Below are positions 1 to 8,844 of a stretch of 64,000 nt of DNA, piece after piece. Numbering within the stretch: position 1 is the stretch's first letter; the number at the start of each line of letters is the position of its first letter. Source of the stretch: Nitrospira sp. (GTDB lineage Bacteria > Nitrospirota > Nitrospiria > Nitrospirales > Nitrospiraceae); NCBI GenBank assembly GCA_024998595.1, contig JACOEK010000010.1, positions 18,033-82,032 on the forward strand. The letters run 5' to 3'. The notes under the pieces were generated by a model that did no database searches, was not told where the DNA came from, and saw nothing but the letters and a program-made list of their open reading frames with translations. The position numbers were made by a program, and so were the translations under genes.

Positions 1-81
1 AAGGGTGAATATCGCTCACTCGTGAGCAAGCAATTGCGCGGAGTGTTTGGAGAAGACCGCTTTATCGTGAAGGCATCCTAA
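1..81 (+). CDS. 3' end of an unidentified gene (partial)
   Basis: The window opens inside a reading frame that stays open for 26 codons and ends with TAA at 79-81. The visible C-terminus ends ...GEDRFIVKAS. It is too short to assign to a family. A strong hairpin follows 22 bases after the stop, consistent with the end of a transcription unit. That it is coding is an inference from the open frame and the hairpin placement. Confidence 0.45.
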   Translation, partial: KGEYRSLVSKQLRGVFGEDRFIVKAS

Positions 82-103
82 CGCCACCGCATTCGAGGCA
101 GAT

Positions 104-136
104 CCAGGAACCTCTGTTTAGTACAGAGGTTCCTGG
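104..136. terminator. perfect 13-bp hairpin between converging genes
   Basis: CCAGGAACCTCTG (104-116) and CAGAGGTTCCTGG (124-136) are perfect inverted repeats around a 7-base loop. No clear T-tract follows on either strand, so this is a terminator-like hairpin rather than a textbook intrinsic terminator. It sits between the plus-strand gene ending at 81 and the minus-strand small gene. The stop codon of that small gene (118-120) lies in the loop, so one arm also encodes its last residues. Confidence 0.55.
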
Positions 137-306
137 GGTCCCCACCGTAACCCTTCCAGATCGGGATCTTCTCCCTCCGATGTCACGGGCCGGTCTGGCT
201 TCTCGGTTTTACGTTGTACGCGACGGGCTTCCTTTTCCCGCTGTTTCACTTGCCTGGCTTTTTCTCGATCGCGTTTCGCGATAGTGGTCTTGCCTGCTCG
301 TGCGAT
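118..306 (-). CDS. small basic protein, probable ATC start (62 aa)
   Basis: The predicted protein begins (M)ARAGKTTIAKRDREKA, is dominated by Lys, Arg, Glu and Gln in its first 37 residues, and ends in an acidic and proline-containing tail, GEDPDLEGLRWGPQEPLY. This charged helical part plus short tail resembles small conserved bacterial proteins of unknown function; that is recollection, not a search. An in-frame TAG lies at 319-321, and no ATG, GTG or TTG occurs between it and codon 20. An ideal Shine-Dalgarno, AAGGAGG, ends five bases before ATC at 304-306, so ATC is the best start. The alternative is a 43-residue protein from the GTG at codon 20. It lies 54 bases downstream of the gene at 361-642 and is probably cotranscribed with it. 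Confidence 0.6.
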   Translation of the reverse strand: MARAGKTTIAKRDREKARQVKQREKEARRVQRKTEKPDRPVTSEGEDPDLEGLRWGPQEPLY

Positions 307-360
307 GGTTCCCTCCTTCTATTCGTCTTCCCCGACCGGGGAGCAAATAGGTCTGTCTCG

Positions 361-642
361 TTATGATCCGGCTGGTCGACGGACCGAGCGAGTTGCGCTC
401 GTCCGAGCATGCGTCCGTGCCGGGCGCGCCTGCGTTTGTTCTGAGCGGGCGCGGGTCTCTGCTCCAAATCCTGAACTGGCCAGTGCCGTGACTTCACGAC
501 GAATCTGATCCATCGGTGTCTCGTGCGAATCCACAGAGGGATCAACCAGACCGAGTTCGGTCCACCGTATTCTCAGTTTGGGAACCGTCCGCTTCTTCTT
601 ATGATTGGGCTTGTTGCCACGCCAGACAGACGTTATTTTCAT
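361..642 (-). CDS. hypothetical basic protein (93 aa)
   Basis: The ATG at 640-642 is preceded by AAAGGAGTGTACG, a strong Shine-Dalgarno at good spacing, which supports translation. The N-terminal 60 residues (MKITSVWRGNKPNHKKKRTV...) are strongly basic with no signal peptide or membrane segment. The last 33 residues are very rich in Arg, Thr, Ala and Ser and look like low-complexity or frame-shifted sequence. A frameshift near codon 60 is therefore possible, but neither other frame gives a recognisable continuation. I recognise no family. The small gene at 118-306 follows it on the same strand. Confidence 0.4.
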   Translation of the reverse strand: MKITSVWRGNKPNHKKKRTVPKLRIRWTELGLVDPSVDSHETPMDQIRREVTALASSGFGAETRARSEQTQARPARTHARTSATRSVRRPAGS

Positions 643-1004
643 CGTACACTCCTTTCGGCGAACAACAGGATGGCGATGTCCAGGCCATCAAACTGGGTGC
701 AGGAGGGCAGTATACTCTCGCCCCCTGCTTTGCCCATTTCCTGGTTAGGATGTGGGAAATGGGCCGTAGGAGGAGCGTAACTAGAGGAAGCGATCGCGCG
801 GCAATGACGAAACGCGAAGCGTGGGACACTCGCTCGTAACTCGTACGGTTTAGCAACTTATCATGCTAGTGACAGTCTGGTCAAATGAGCGAGCCGTTGT
901 TCAGAAATGCTCAGCCGTTGAGCCGAGACCTTCTCCCCGCTGGACCCACCAGAACCTGTTATGCGAGGCGTCAAAAAAAGGATGACCTCAGTATTGTGAA
1001 CAGG
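643..1004. other. 362-bp stretch without a convincing gene
   Basis: Open frames exist on both strands (for example 516-839 plus and 599-856 minus), but none has a ribosome binding site or recognisable protein. Besides the inverted repeat at 732-764, AACCTGTT at 953-960 is mirrored by AACAGGTT at 1000-1007 across the end of the sigma-54 regulator gene. The interval probably holds the 3' flank of that gene and the promoter of the small genes downstream. Confidence 0.4.
709..764 (-). promoter_or_regulatory. inverted repeat with adjacent -10-like box
   Basis: GCCCATTTCC (732-741) and GGAAATGGGC (755-764) form a perfect 10-bp inverted repeat with a 13-base spacer. A TATACT box reads on the minus strand at 709-714, 67 bases before the ATG at 642. 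The repeat would overlap the -35 region of that promoter, a usual position for a repressor operator. No good -35 match is seen. Function is inferred from position and symmetry only. Confidence 0.35.
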
Positions 1005-2558
1005 TTAGGACAGGGGAGTGGTTTCCGGTGATCTTGGGACAGGCCGTCGGATGCCCAGCTTCCGTAAGCGACTTCGCAGCGTTTCCGGATTGAGTCCTAA
1101 CAGAGTGGCCGCCCCCTGGTCGCCGTAGATTCGCCATTTGGTCCGTTCCAGCATCAAAATAATATGGTGCCGTTCGAGTTCTTGGAGGCTGTCGGTCTGA
1201 TTCATCGAGGCGGCGCGACCGGCCTGTAGGATTGGAAGCAACATTTCATCTACGGTGACCTGGCATGAGCTGGAGAGGATCACTGCTCGTTCAATCACAT
1301 TTTGAAGCTCGCGGACGTTTCCGGGCCAGTTGTAGGAAAGGAGCCGTGCCAGCGATTGCGGGTCAAAGGTCAGATGTGGTCGCTTATGTTTGGCGCCGAA
1401 CTGCGCGAGGAAATGTTGCGCGAGGAGTTGAATATCCTCACGGCGTTCCCGGAGGGGAGGGACGGCTATTGGAAAGATGTGGAGCCGGTAGTACAGGTCG
1501 GCTCGAAAAGTCCCCTGTTGAATCGCCGCGGAAAGGTTGGCATTGGTGGCGGCAATTAGACGAACATTCACGGAGACCGGCTGAGTTCCGCCAATTCTAT
1601 CCACCATGCCATCCTGGAGTACACGCAGCAGCTTGGCCTGGGTCTCTAACGGCATGTCGCCGACCTCGTCTAAAAACAAGGTGCCTGTATGGGCCAATTC
1701 GAAACGTCCGGCTCTTCGGAGTTGGGCTCCGGTGAAGGCACCGCGTTCATGACCGAATAATTCACTCTCGATCAGGCCTGAAGGAAGGGCTGCGCAATTG
1801 ACGCGAATAAATGGCTTTTGACTGCGCGTGCTTAAGTCATGCAGAGCCTGGGCCAACACTTCCTTGCCCGTCCCGGTTTCCCCGAGAAGGAGGACGGTTG
1901 TATCGGTCGGAGCGACGGCTTTCACAAGCTCGACCACCTTGCTGAATGAGGAAGATGCGCCGACCAGCAGGCGTTGATTTCGGCTTGCCTTGACCTCCTC
2001 TGCAAGATACTCATTCTCGCGTCGCAAACGCTCGCTCAATTGTTTGATCTGCTGATAGGCGAGTACGTGATCGATGGCATAGGCGATCTGAGTGGCGACC
2101 TGCTGCAAAAATTTGCAGTCGTCCGGATCCGGATGGCCCTCTCGCACACTGCCGATGTTTAATGTTCCGAGACAATGTTCTCGGACCAGCAACGGCAGGT
2201 TGATCATGCGTCCTAACCCTTCTTGGGTATAAAAACGGTCCTCCAGGAAGACTTGCTCCTTCTGAAGGTTGGCACGAATGTGCAGGCGACGGTTGTCATG
2301 CACCCATCCTACCGCGCTGCCTTCACGGGGGATTACGCTGTCATGCGCCAGAGCCGGAGTGGCCATATTGGTGATGACGGCATAGAACCGAAAGGAATCG
2401 GTATCGGATTCGTACAAGGTAATGCCCGCACGATCCCACGGAATAACTTTTTGGATCTGGTCGGCGATGACCCGCCAGAGACTCTCGATGTCTCGCTGCG
2501 AGTTCAGGGCATTCGTGACTTCGAGGAGCGTCTCAAAATTCAAGGTTGCGCGTTGCAT
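1005..2558 (-). CDS. GAF-domain sigma-54-dependent transcriptional activator
   Basis: 517 residues with the three-part layout of an FhlA/NorR-type enhancer-binding protein. A GAF sensory domain (about 10-165) is followed by a short linker helix and a sigma-54 interaction AAA+ domain (about 195-425). That domain has Walker A GETGTGKE (226-233), the GAFTGA loop (273-278) and Walker B LFLDEVGD. A Fis-type helix-turn-helix is at about 478-502. The family remodels closed sigma-54 RNA polymerase complexes with ATP. The ligand of the GAF domain cannot be told from sequence. It starts 6 bases after the porin stop codon, so the two are very likely cotranscribed, and the porin or its substrate is a plausible target. 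No phosphoreceiver domain is present. Confidence 0.93.
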   Translation of the reverse strand: MQRATLNFETLLEVTNALNSQRDIESLWRVIADQIQKVIPWDRAGITLYESDTDSFRFYAVITNMATPALAHDSVIPREGSAVGWVHDNRRLHIRANLQKEQVFLEDRFYTQEGLGRMINLPLLVREHCLGTLNIGSVREGHPDPDDCKFLQQVATQIAYAIDHVLAYQQIKQLSERLRRENEYLAEEVKASRNQRLLVGASSSFSKVVELVKAVAPTDTTVLLLGETGTGKEVLAQALHDLSTRSQKPFIRVNCAALPSGLIESELFGHERGAFTGAQLRRAGRFELAHTGTLFLDEVGDMPLETQAKLLRVLQDGMVDRIGGTQPVSVNVRLIAATNANLSAAIQQGTFRADLYYRLHIFPIAVPPLRERREDIQLLAQHFLAQFGAKHKRPHLTFDPQSLARLLSYNWPGNVRELQNVIERAVILSSSCQVTVDEMLLPILQAGRAASMNQTDSLQELERHHIILMLERTKWRIYGDQGAATLLGLNPETLRSRLRKLGIRRPVPRSPETTPLS

Positions 2559-2564
2559 GGCGAC

Positions 2565-4250
2565 TCAAAAATTTGTCCACAGTTGTACGATGCCCCAGTC
2601 TTGATCCGCGGATGTGCCGAGCTGCTGGCGGATGTAGGGGCCCGAAAAGAAATGGCCGTAGATGACGGCCAACGAAACTTTCCCGTCTGCGAATATGTGG
2701 CTCCATGCGAGATCGAGTTCGTCGCCCACATGGGTCGTCTGATTGTCGGATCGGGAAAAAATAAGCGGCGCCTGCGATCCACGGTACCAGTTGTCGCGCG
2801 CGCTTGCCAAGTACTTGCGCAGCGCCCAGATCTCGATGTGATCTCGGCTGGTCGGCCTGGCCTGCAGGTTCATCTGCGGCTGAACCGTATTGCGCCAGGC
2901 GCCGTTCAGCATGTACCCGACGTGGAGGAAATTAGTCGGAAAAAAGTTTTCGAAGGTGTTGGCATTGCCGCCGCAACTGCGTGCGAGGTTTCCGCCGGGG
3001 GTGACGCAGTTGCTATCCCCGTCTCCGGAGGCATAGTCGAATCCGATCGCCAGCCGGGGTTTCCAGGGATACGTGTACCAGGTGTGGCCAATCCAGGTTC
3101 CCGACGCCCAGGCATTGATCCTCAAGTTGCGCTGGTTATCGAAGCCGAATCCATCAGCCGTCCGGCCGAATTGGTAGGCTGATTCATGCACAACATCCCA
3201 GTTGCCGTCGCGCAGTTCGAGGCGGAGGCCGGCCATATGTCGCAGTTGAGACGCTGATTTAGGGAGATACTGACCTGGATTGGCCCGTTCTGGAAGGCGG
3301 TTGGAGTAGATGACGTAATAGGGCTCGACAATCATCCGAGGGAAGGTCCGGATTTGATTGTAGAACACGACCATGTCGACGTCGCTCCCAGCGTCGGTCG
3401 CGTGCTGCGCGAGGACCGGATTGCAGACGGACTGCGAGGCCACATCCTGGTTGCAGGTTAACAGATTCGGGGTCAGGCTTCCGCCGGGATGCCCTTGATC
3501 CAGGTCGGTTTCAGCATTGCGAAACCAGCCGAGCTTTACGTCAAAATCGGTTCGCGTGTAACTCAACATGACGCCGTCGTGGGAGTAGCCGGTATTCGCC
3601 CAATCGAAGTGTCCGAACAATCGTTGATTGCCGAACACGACATATTGGCGGCCGAACTTCGCACTGAGCCCTTCGACACCGGCGAGATTGCGGATGAGCG
3701 CGTAGCCCGCGCGGATCCCGAGGCGACATTGTCCTGGTCGTTGGGTCGCGCATTGATGGTTGGATGCGTCTGCCCCCTGGCTTCCGTCCGTCGGATTGCC
3801 GCTGCCTCCCCAAGTGGCCGAATCCTGGAGCTCAAGATAAAAGTTGAGATTGGGTGAAGGATCATATCCGAGGCCTACCCGCGCCCATTGCTGGACGAAG
3901 AAGTCGCTAGCCTTGGAACCATTATGGGCGGTAGTGCCGGATCCGGAGAGGTTGAGGCTGTTGCAGGCCCCATTGATCGGAGGCCCTCCTCCGAAGCACA
4001 CCCCGTTACGCCATTCCGGTCTGGCACGAAGGTCAGCGCGCATCCAGAAATTCCGGATGTCGAAGGCCGGAGGGAGGGGCCGCATCGCGACAGGGTCGGT
4101 TTCCATCACGGGGCTGTCGATCGGAGAGAAGAGTGCAGGCGAGGTCGGCCCATAGCCGATCTGCCCAGCTTCTGCCCTGAGAGAGGTCGGCATGAGGACA
4201 GCCTCCGATCCGATCGTGAGAGCAGAACACAGCAAGAGGAATCTCCACAT
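2565..4250 (-). CDS. alginate-export (AlgE-type) outer-membrane porin family protein
   Basis: 561 residues. An N-terminal signal peptide (hydrophobic stretch about 3-18, cleavage near LRAEA at 24-28) is followed by alternating beta-strand-like sequence rich in Trp, Tyr, Asn and Gly and a C-terminal aromatic end, QLWTNF, as in outer-membrane beta-barrels. The pattern fits the alginate-export family, 18-stranded barrels that pass anionic polymers or other solutes. Such genes are common in Nitrospira, where the substrate is usually unknown, and no alginate synthesis genes are visible here. The start has no strong Shine-Dalgarno. The sigma-54 activator follows 6 bases downstream. Confidence 0.8.
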   Translation of the reverse strand: MWRFLLLCSALTIGSEAVLMPTSLRAEAGQIGYGPTSPALFSPIDSPVMETDPVAMRPLPPAFDIRNFWMRADLRARPEWRNGVCFGGGPPINGACNSLNLSGSGTTAHNGSKASDFFVQQWARVGLGYDPSPNLNFYLELQDSATWGGSGNPTDGSQGADASNHQCATQRPGQCRLGIRAGYALIRNLAGVEGLSAKFGRQYVVFGNQRLFGHFDWANTGYSHDGVMLSYTRTDFDVKLGWFRNAETDLDQGHPGGSLTPNLLTCNQDVASQSVCNPVLAQHATDAGSDVDMVVFYNQIRTFPRMIVEPYYVIYSNRLPERANPGQYLPKSASQLRHMAGLRLELRDGNWDVVHESAYQFGRTADGFGFDNQRNLRINAWASGTWIGHTWYTYPWKPRLAIGFDYASGDGDSNCVTPGGNLARSCGGNANTFENFFPTNFLHVGYMLNGAWRNTVQPQMNLQARPTSRDHIEIWALRKYLASARDNWYRGSQAPLIFSRSDNQTTHVGDELDLAWSHIFADGKVSLAVIYGHFFSGPYIRQQLGTSADQDWGIVQLWTNF

Positions 4251-4387
4251 GGCGATGAAGCAGTGGTTGGACGGTCATGGAACATAGAATCTTCCATTCC
4301 CCAATTTGGGGCGAGTAGCCGGGGGCCGTTCGATAAACAAGCCCCCGACCCGGTGTCAGATTCGCTGTTCAATGAAACAAGTGACGA

Positions 4388-4879
4388 CTAAAAACTCATT
4401 CCTGCCCGTTCTTCCATGTTGCGCATGAATTCTTCGTGCTCTTTTACCGTGTCTGCCCCTTTCGCGCGGATGTGTCGATCACGTGCGTGGAATTCATCGG
4501 GAGTAACCCGATAGCAAAAATCCCACAAGGCCTCAGCGCTGTGCTCATCAATACCACCAACCCGCGCCTCGAGCATGACCATCAACGCATTGACGCCGTC
4601 GTATGTCGCACGTCGATTGCCGGACCGGTGCAACTCCCGAATCTTGCTCGTCTGCTCGACATACGGTTGAAAACTTCCTGGAATCAGGTTTTTTTCGGCC
4701 ATGGTTTGGTATGTCACCACCTGACCGAGCAATTCTTCCGCCCAAGCGGAGGATTTCTGCTGATTGTTCCATACGACTGGTTCGAGGCCATTGGACAATG
4801 CCTGCGAGGGGCTGAAACCCAGCAGAGTCCAGGCTCCGATCACGAATGCTGTCGAATACAGGGCGATGGTTCTCTTCAT
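4388..4879 (-). CDS. hypothetical exported protein (163 aa)
   Basis: The ATG at 4877-4879 follows GAGGAGGACAAC, so translation begins at MKRTIALYS; an upstream in-frame start at 4927 lacks such a site. Residues 1-28 form a signal peptide (hydrophobic TAFVIGAWTLLGF, then SPSQA). The mature part is charged, mostly helical, and carries no recognised motif. It lies 137 bases upstream of the porin gene on the same strand and may be part of that unit. Function unknown. Confidence 0.7.
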   Translation of the reverse strand: MKRTIALYSTAFVIGAWTLLGFSPSQALSNGLEPVVWNNQQKSSAWAEELLGQVVTYQTMAEKNLIPGSFQPYVEQTSKIRELHRSGNRRATYDGVNALMVMLEARVGGIDEHSAEALWDFCYRVTPDEFHARDRHIRAKGADTVKEHEEFMRNMEERAGMSF

Positions 4880-5116
4880 GTTGTCCTCCTCGATTGGTCC
4901 GACCTGTAGGCCGGAGCGATGTGGCATAAATGGGATGCGGGTCTACGCTTGCTGTTCCCATGCATCAGCAACACCCATGCCCAGGAGAAAGCCCGGATTG
5001 ACGGCTACAAACGTTTGATTTTCTGTAAGAACAGGAGGGAGAAGCGGTTTGATGTTTATGCGAGTCGTGAATGGCAACGGTGGGCTGTGAAATACAACGG
5101 TCAAGTCACGAGGAAA

Positions 5117-5137
5117 CCCGCAGGCCGGACCTGCGGG
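5117..5137 (-). terminator. weak hairpin after glgB
   Basis: CCCGCAGG (5117-5124) and CCTGCGGG (5130-5137) pair around a 5-base loop, 28 bases downstream of the glgB stop. Only a short TTT follows on the minus strand, so termination would be inefficient or Rho-assisted. It is placed to end the long alpha-glucan operon. Confidence 0.4.
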
Positions 5138-5164
5138 GAATCTCCGCTTATTGTTTCGAAGAGT

Positions 5165-7108
5165 TTACGATCGCGACGGAGAATATTTGAAGAAGATGAC
5201 AGCAAGCGCAGGCAATGTGCAGGTCACCGAATGAGTTCGTCCATGCAGCGGAATGGGAGTCGCTTCCACGCCTCCGCCATTGCCCCAGTCATGTCCCCCA
5301 TAGATGGCGGCATCGCTATTCAAGAGTTCTTTCCAGTAGCCGCCTCGTGGCGCCCCGATTCGATAATTGGGACGGGGAACCGGAGTGAAGTTACACACCA
5401 CGAGAATGATGTCGTCAGTTGCACGCCCTTTTCTTATCAAGCTGATGACACTCGATTCGGCATCCTGACAGTCGATCCATTCGATGCCGGAAGGGTCGAC
5501 ATCTCCCTCATGAAGCGAAGATTCCCGGCGATAGGTGTGATTGAGATCGGTGACCCACCGGTGCATGCCTTGATGGAGCGGAAGGTCCAGTGCAGTCCAC
5601 TCCAACTGACCGTCGTGGGACCATTCAGTCGGCTGACCGAATTCGCCTCCCATGAACATGAGTTTCTTGGCGGCTTGCGAATACATATGCCCGAACAGCA
5701 GGCGGAGGTTGGCAAATTTCTGCCATTCATCCCCCGGCATTTTTCCCAGTAGCGAACCTTTCCCGTACACTACCTCGTCATGAGAGAGTGGAAGGACGAA
5801 GTTCTCGTGGAAGGCATAAAGCATCCGAAACGTGAGATTGTGATGGTGATATTTCCGATCGATTGGGTCCCGTTGCATGTAGGTCAACGTGTCATGCATC
5901 CAGCCCATGTCCCACTTTAATCCGAATCCCAAGCCACCGAGATATGTCGGTCTCGACACCAGCGGCCAGGCGGTGGATTCTTCGGCAATGGTCTGGACAT
6001 CCGGGAAGTGCCGGTACACTTCTTCGTTCAATCGCTTCAAGAGTGTAATGGCTTCTAGATTTTCACGGCCCCCGTACCGATTGGGAATCCATTCGCCCTC
6101 CTTGCGCGAATAGTCCAAATACAGCATGGACGCGACGGCGTCCAATCGGAGGCCGTCGAAATGATATTTCTCGAGCCAAAACAATGCGCTACTGATGAGG
6201 AAACTGCGCACCTCATTACGGCCAAAATTGAAGATAAAGGTATTCCAATCCGGCTGGAATCCCTGCTGAGGATTGGCATGTTCATACAGATGCGTGCCGT
6301 CGAAAAATCCCAGCCCATGTTCATCCGTCGGAAAATGGGACGGCACCCAATCTAGCAAAACACCGATTCCGTGGTTGTGCAACGTATCGATCAGATACAT
6401 CAGGTCTTGCGGCGTGCCGTAATTGCCAGTGGGCGCAAAATAGCCGGTCGTCTGATAGCCCCAAGAGCCAAAGAACGGATGATCGGTCAACGGCAGAAAT
6501 TCCACATGTGTGAATCCGGTCTGCTTCAAATATTCAGCCAGGGGGAGTGCCAGTTCTCGATAACTGAGCGATCGATTCTGCTCGGAAGCGATGCGTTTCC
6601 ATGACCCGATATGCATCTCGTAAATGGCCATCGGCGCATGCAATGCATTGGTCTGCCCGCGTGTGCGCAGCCATTCGTTGTCCGTCCATTCGTAATCGAG
6701 GTCCCAGACAATCGACGCCGACTTCGGCGGAATTTCATTGAAGAATGAAAGCGGGTCGCTTTTATCGACTTGATAGCCCGAGTGGCGCGAGTGGATATGG
6801 TATTTGTATAACGTCCCCTTCACAGCCTCCGGGACGAAGCCTTCCCAAATGCCAGAGTATCCTCGCGGATGGAGGAGGTCTCTGTCTTGGTTCCAGTCAT
6901 TGAACGCACCAATAACGGAGACCTGCTTTGCATTTGGCGCCCACACCGCAAAGTATGTTCCCTCTTGTCCGTCACGCACCATGGGGTGTGCGCCAAGTTT
7001 GTCGTAGAGTTTGAAGTGTGTTCCCTCATTCAAGAGATAGACATCGTCGTCCGTCAGTCTGGTGGTTGCCTCAGGACTGAGATTTTTCGCAGATCTTTGC
7101 TGGCTCAC
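5165..7108 (-). CDS. glgB: 1,4-alpha-glucan branching enzyme
   Basis: 647 residues. A CBM48 N-terminal module (about 30-130) precedes a GH13 barrel. Nucleophile Asp323 lies in [14 protein letters not shown], acid/base Glu376 in IAEES, and the transition-state Asp in the [10 protein letters not shown] motif. These are diagnostic of GlgB, which cuts alpha-1,4 chains and re-attaches them as alpha-1,6 branches. The length matches short bacterial forms with one N-terminal module. Its ATG overlaps the stop of the maltokinase gene (ATGA), and it is the last gene of the operon. In the GlgE route it branches the glucan that GlgE extends. Confidence 0.97.
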   Translation of the reverse strand: MSQQRSAKNLSPEATTRLTDDDVYLLNEGTHFKLYDKLGAHPMVRDGQEGTYFAVWAPNAKQVSVIGAFNDWNQDRDLLHPRGYSGIWEGFVPEAVKGTLYKYHIHSRHSGYQVDKSDPLSFFNEIPPKSASIVWDLDYEWTDNEWLRTRGQTNALHAPMAIYEMHIGSWKRIASEQNRSLSYRELALPLAEYLKQTGFTHVEFLPLTDHPFFGSWGYQTTGYFAPTGNYGTPQDLMYLIDTLHNHGIGVLLDWVPSHFPTDEHGLGFFDGTHLYEHANPQQGFQPDWNTFIFNFGRNEVRSFLISSALFWLEKYHFDGLRLDAVASMLYLDYSRKEGEWIPNRYGGRENLEAITLLKRLNEEVYRHFPDVQTIAEESTAWPLVSRPTYLGGLGFGLKWDMGWMHDTLTYMQRDPIDRKYHHHNLTFRMLYAFHENFVLPLSHDEVVYGKGSLLGKMPGDEWQKFANLRLLFGHMYSQAAKKLMFMGGEFGQPTEWSHDGQLEWTALDLPLHQGMHRWVTDLNHTYRRESSLHEGDVDPSGIEWIDCQDAESSVISLIRKGRATDDIILVVCNFTPVPRPNYRIGAPRGGYWKELLNSDAAIYGGHDWGNGGGVEATPIPLHGRTHSVTCTLPALAVIFFKYSPSRS

Positions 7109-8820
7109 TGATTCACCTCAGCTTTCGCCTGTCCTGCTGGGCTTGGAACCGGCTTGTGTGCGACGGTTCCTCCGCCATCCGTATCATCAGTGACCAGAGA
7201 GGTATCAGCCGGTTGTAGGAGGCCGGTCAGAGGAAGTCCGACCCAGTCCGGTCTGTTATTCAATTCATAGGTCAGTTCGTAAAACGCCTTATCGAGAACA
7301 TGCACGTCCAGCAGAAGATCGAACTCTTGATGAGACTGAGGCAAGAATTTCGCCTCCCCGGCAGTTGTCCGATAGCCTCTGAGAAATGCGGTGCGGGCGT
7401 TTCGATACCACTGTTCGATCCACGGACCCAAATCGGGCGAGGTCGACGGGAGAGAGCGGCGACTCGGTAATGTGCGTAGCGCCACGTGCGCGGCATAGTG
7501 AAATGAACGAACCATGCCGGCCAGATCCACAATGGGAAGACGTTTAGTTCTGCGTTCGGCCAAAGGTTTTGCCGGTTCTCCCTCAAAATCTATGATGACA
7601 AAGTCGCTGCCCGTGTAGAGAACCTGTCCCAGGTGATAGTCGCCATGGCATCGAATGCGCAGGGCGCTCAAGGGCTGGCTGCACAGTGTCCCCAATCGAT
7701 CGAGGAGGGCGGGCTCCTGTTCCATGACCGCTTGAGCCAGTTCTTGATCTGTTTCAGAAAGGACGGTCAATCGGCGTCGTAGCAACGTCAAGGCCTTAGT
7801 GGCGGACGCCTGCATGGCATGGACCCTGGACTGCACATACGATGAAGAGCAGGCCTCTGGCGCAAAGGCGGCTACCTCGCTGGGTTGTCCGAGCGCCATG
7901 TGCAACTCCCCCGTTCGCCGTCCCAATAAATTTGCCGAATCACGGTACCCAAACAGGAAATCACTGGTAGTGGCTTCCTGATTGGACCCTTCAAGCGGCC
8001 CCTGTCCAGGTTCTCCGCCCTTGTGATCGAGCGCGAGAATTCGATCGAGATAGTGTGAGAGCTGCGTCAGCGTATAGTCCCAGGCATTCCCTTGATTCGC
8101 GACAAAGGTTTGTGCAAGCGCGAGAGTCGTGGGCTCGGTGCCCTCCTGAATATATTCAAGCGCGCCTACGAGGGAAGGAGAATGGGGAAAGCGTCGTTCC
8201 GTGAGGGCGCGCCCCACTTCCAATTCGGGGTTCATCCCAGGTTCGACTCGGCGGTACATCTTCATGATGAGGCAGTCATCGAATTTCACCGAGGTATTGC
8301 TCTGTTCACCTTTCAGAACGGAACTGGACGCCGCGTACGCGCAGATTGCCGCCTCGTCAAACAAATCAGTTGCCGATCCGGCCAATGAACCGGTGGATCC
8401 CTGGAATTGCGTACCTCGACCCATGCTGGTCAGGAGCGAATAGGCGCAGGCGTCATTCCACAAGGCATCGTACAGAATTCCAGGAAGTTCCTTCTGGAGA
8501 TGAATGACCGTCAATGCCACGATGATTGCCTGCGGATGGTCGTGGGTCATCCGGTCTGCTTCTTTACCGAAGACGGCTGTCATGGGGAGCGTGTACGTGT
8601 CTACCCCTCCTTCATCGTAAGTCACCTCGATCAAGCCCAAGACCATGGGGCCATCCCCGCTGTTTTCCCGCAAAACATCCGCAAACTTCGTGGAACGAAT
8701 GGTCTTCGCTTTGCCGCCGAACCATCGAGATGCCGTGAGAAAGGCCGGCAGCACCTTCTCAATTTCAGCGCGCGGCGGACCTTCGAAGACCGCCTTCCAG
8801 TTGTTGTGCACTCTGATCAT
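7105..8820 (-). CDS. mak: maltokinase (GlgE pathway)
   Basis: 571 residues with the aminoglycoside-phosphotransferase-like fold of bacterial maltokinases. The N-terminal cap contains SRWFGGK (31-37). The catalytic loop is HGDYHLGQ (392-399), with catalytic Asp394, and the metal-binding DFEGEP is at 411-416. It phosphorylates maltose to maltose-1-phosphate, the substrate of GlgE. In many bacteria the kinase is fused to TreS; here the two are separate genes in one operon. It lies 24 bases after glgE and overlaps glgB by 4 bases. The C-terminal 45 residues are Pro/Ala/Thr-rich and probably flexible. Confidence 0.9.
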   Translation of the reverse strand: MIRVHNNWKAVFEGPPRAEIEKVLPAFLTASRWFGGKAKTIRSTKFADVLRENSGDGPMVLGLIEVTYDEGGVDTYTLPMTAVFGKEADRMTHDHPQAIIVALTVIHLQKELPGILYDALWNDACAYSLLTSMGRGTQFQGSTGSLAGSATDLFDEAAICAYAASSSVLKGEQSNTSVKFDDCLIMKMYRRVEPGMNPELEVGRALTERRFPHSPSLVGALEYIQEGTEPTTLALAQTFVANQGNAWDYTLTQLSHYLDRILALDHKGGEPGQGPLEGSNQEATTSDFLFGYRDSANLLGRRTGELHMALGQPSEVAAFAPEACSSSYVQSRVHAMQASATKALTLLRRRLTVLSETDQELAQAVMEQEPALLDRLGTLCSQPLSALRIRCHGDYHLGQVLYTGSDFVIIDFEGEPAKPLAERRTKRLPIVDLAGMVRSFHYAAHVALRTLPSRRSLPSTSPDLGPWIEQWYRNARTAFLRGYRTTAGEAKFLPQSHQEFDLLLDVHVLDKAFYELTYELNNRPDWVGLPLTGLLQPADTSLVTDDTDGGGTVAHKPVPSPAGQAKAEVNQ

Positions 8821-8844
8821 TACGTCGATCGCCTTCGCGACGGT

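Noticed and set aside
246..545. 99-codon minus-strand frame overlapping both small basic genes
   Set aside because: No Shine-Dalgarno, no plausible composition, and it conflicts with the two frames that have strong ribosome binding sites.
2223..3182. 319-codon open frame on the plus strand
   Set aside because: It lies wholly antisense to the porin and regulator genes, has no ribosome binding site or recognisable domain, and reflects the codon bias of the opposite strand.
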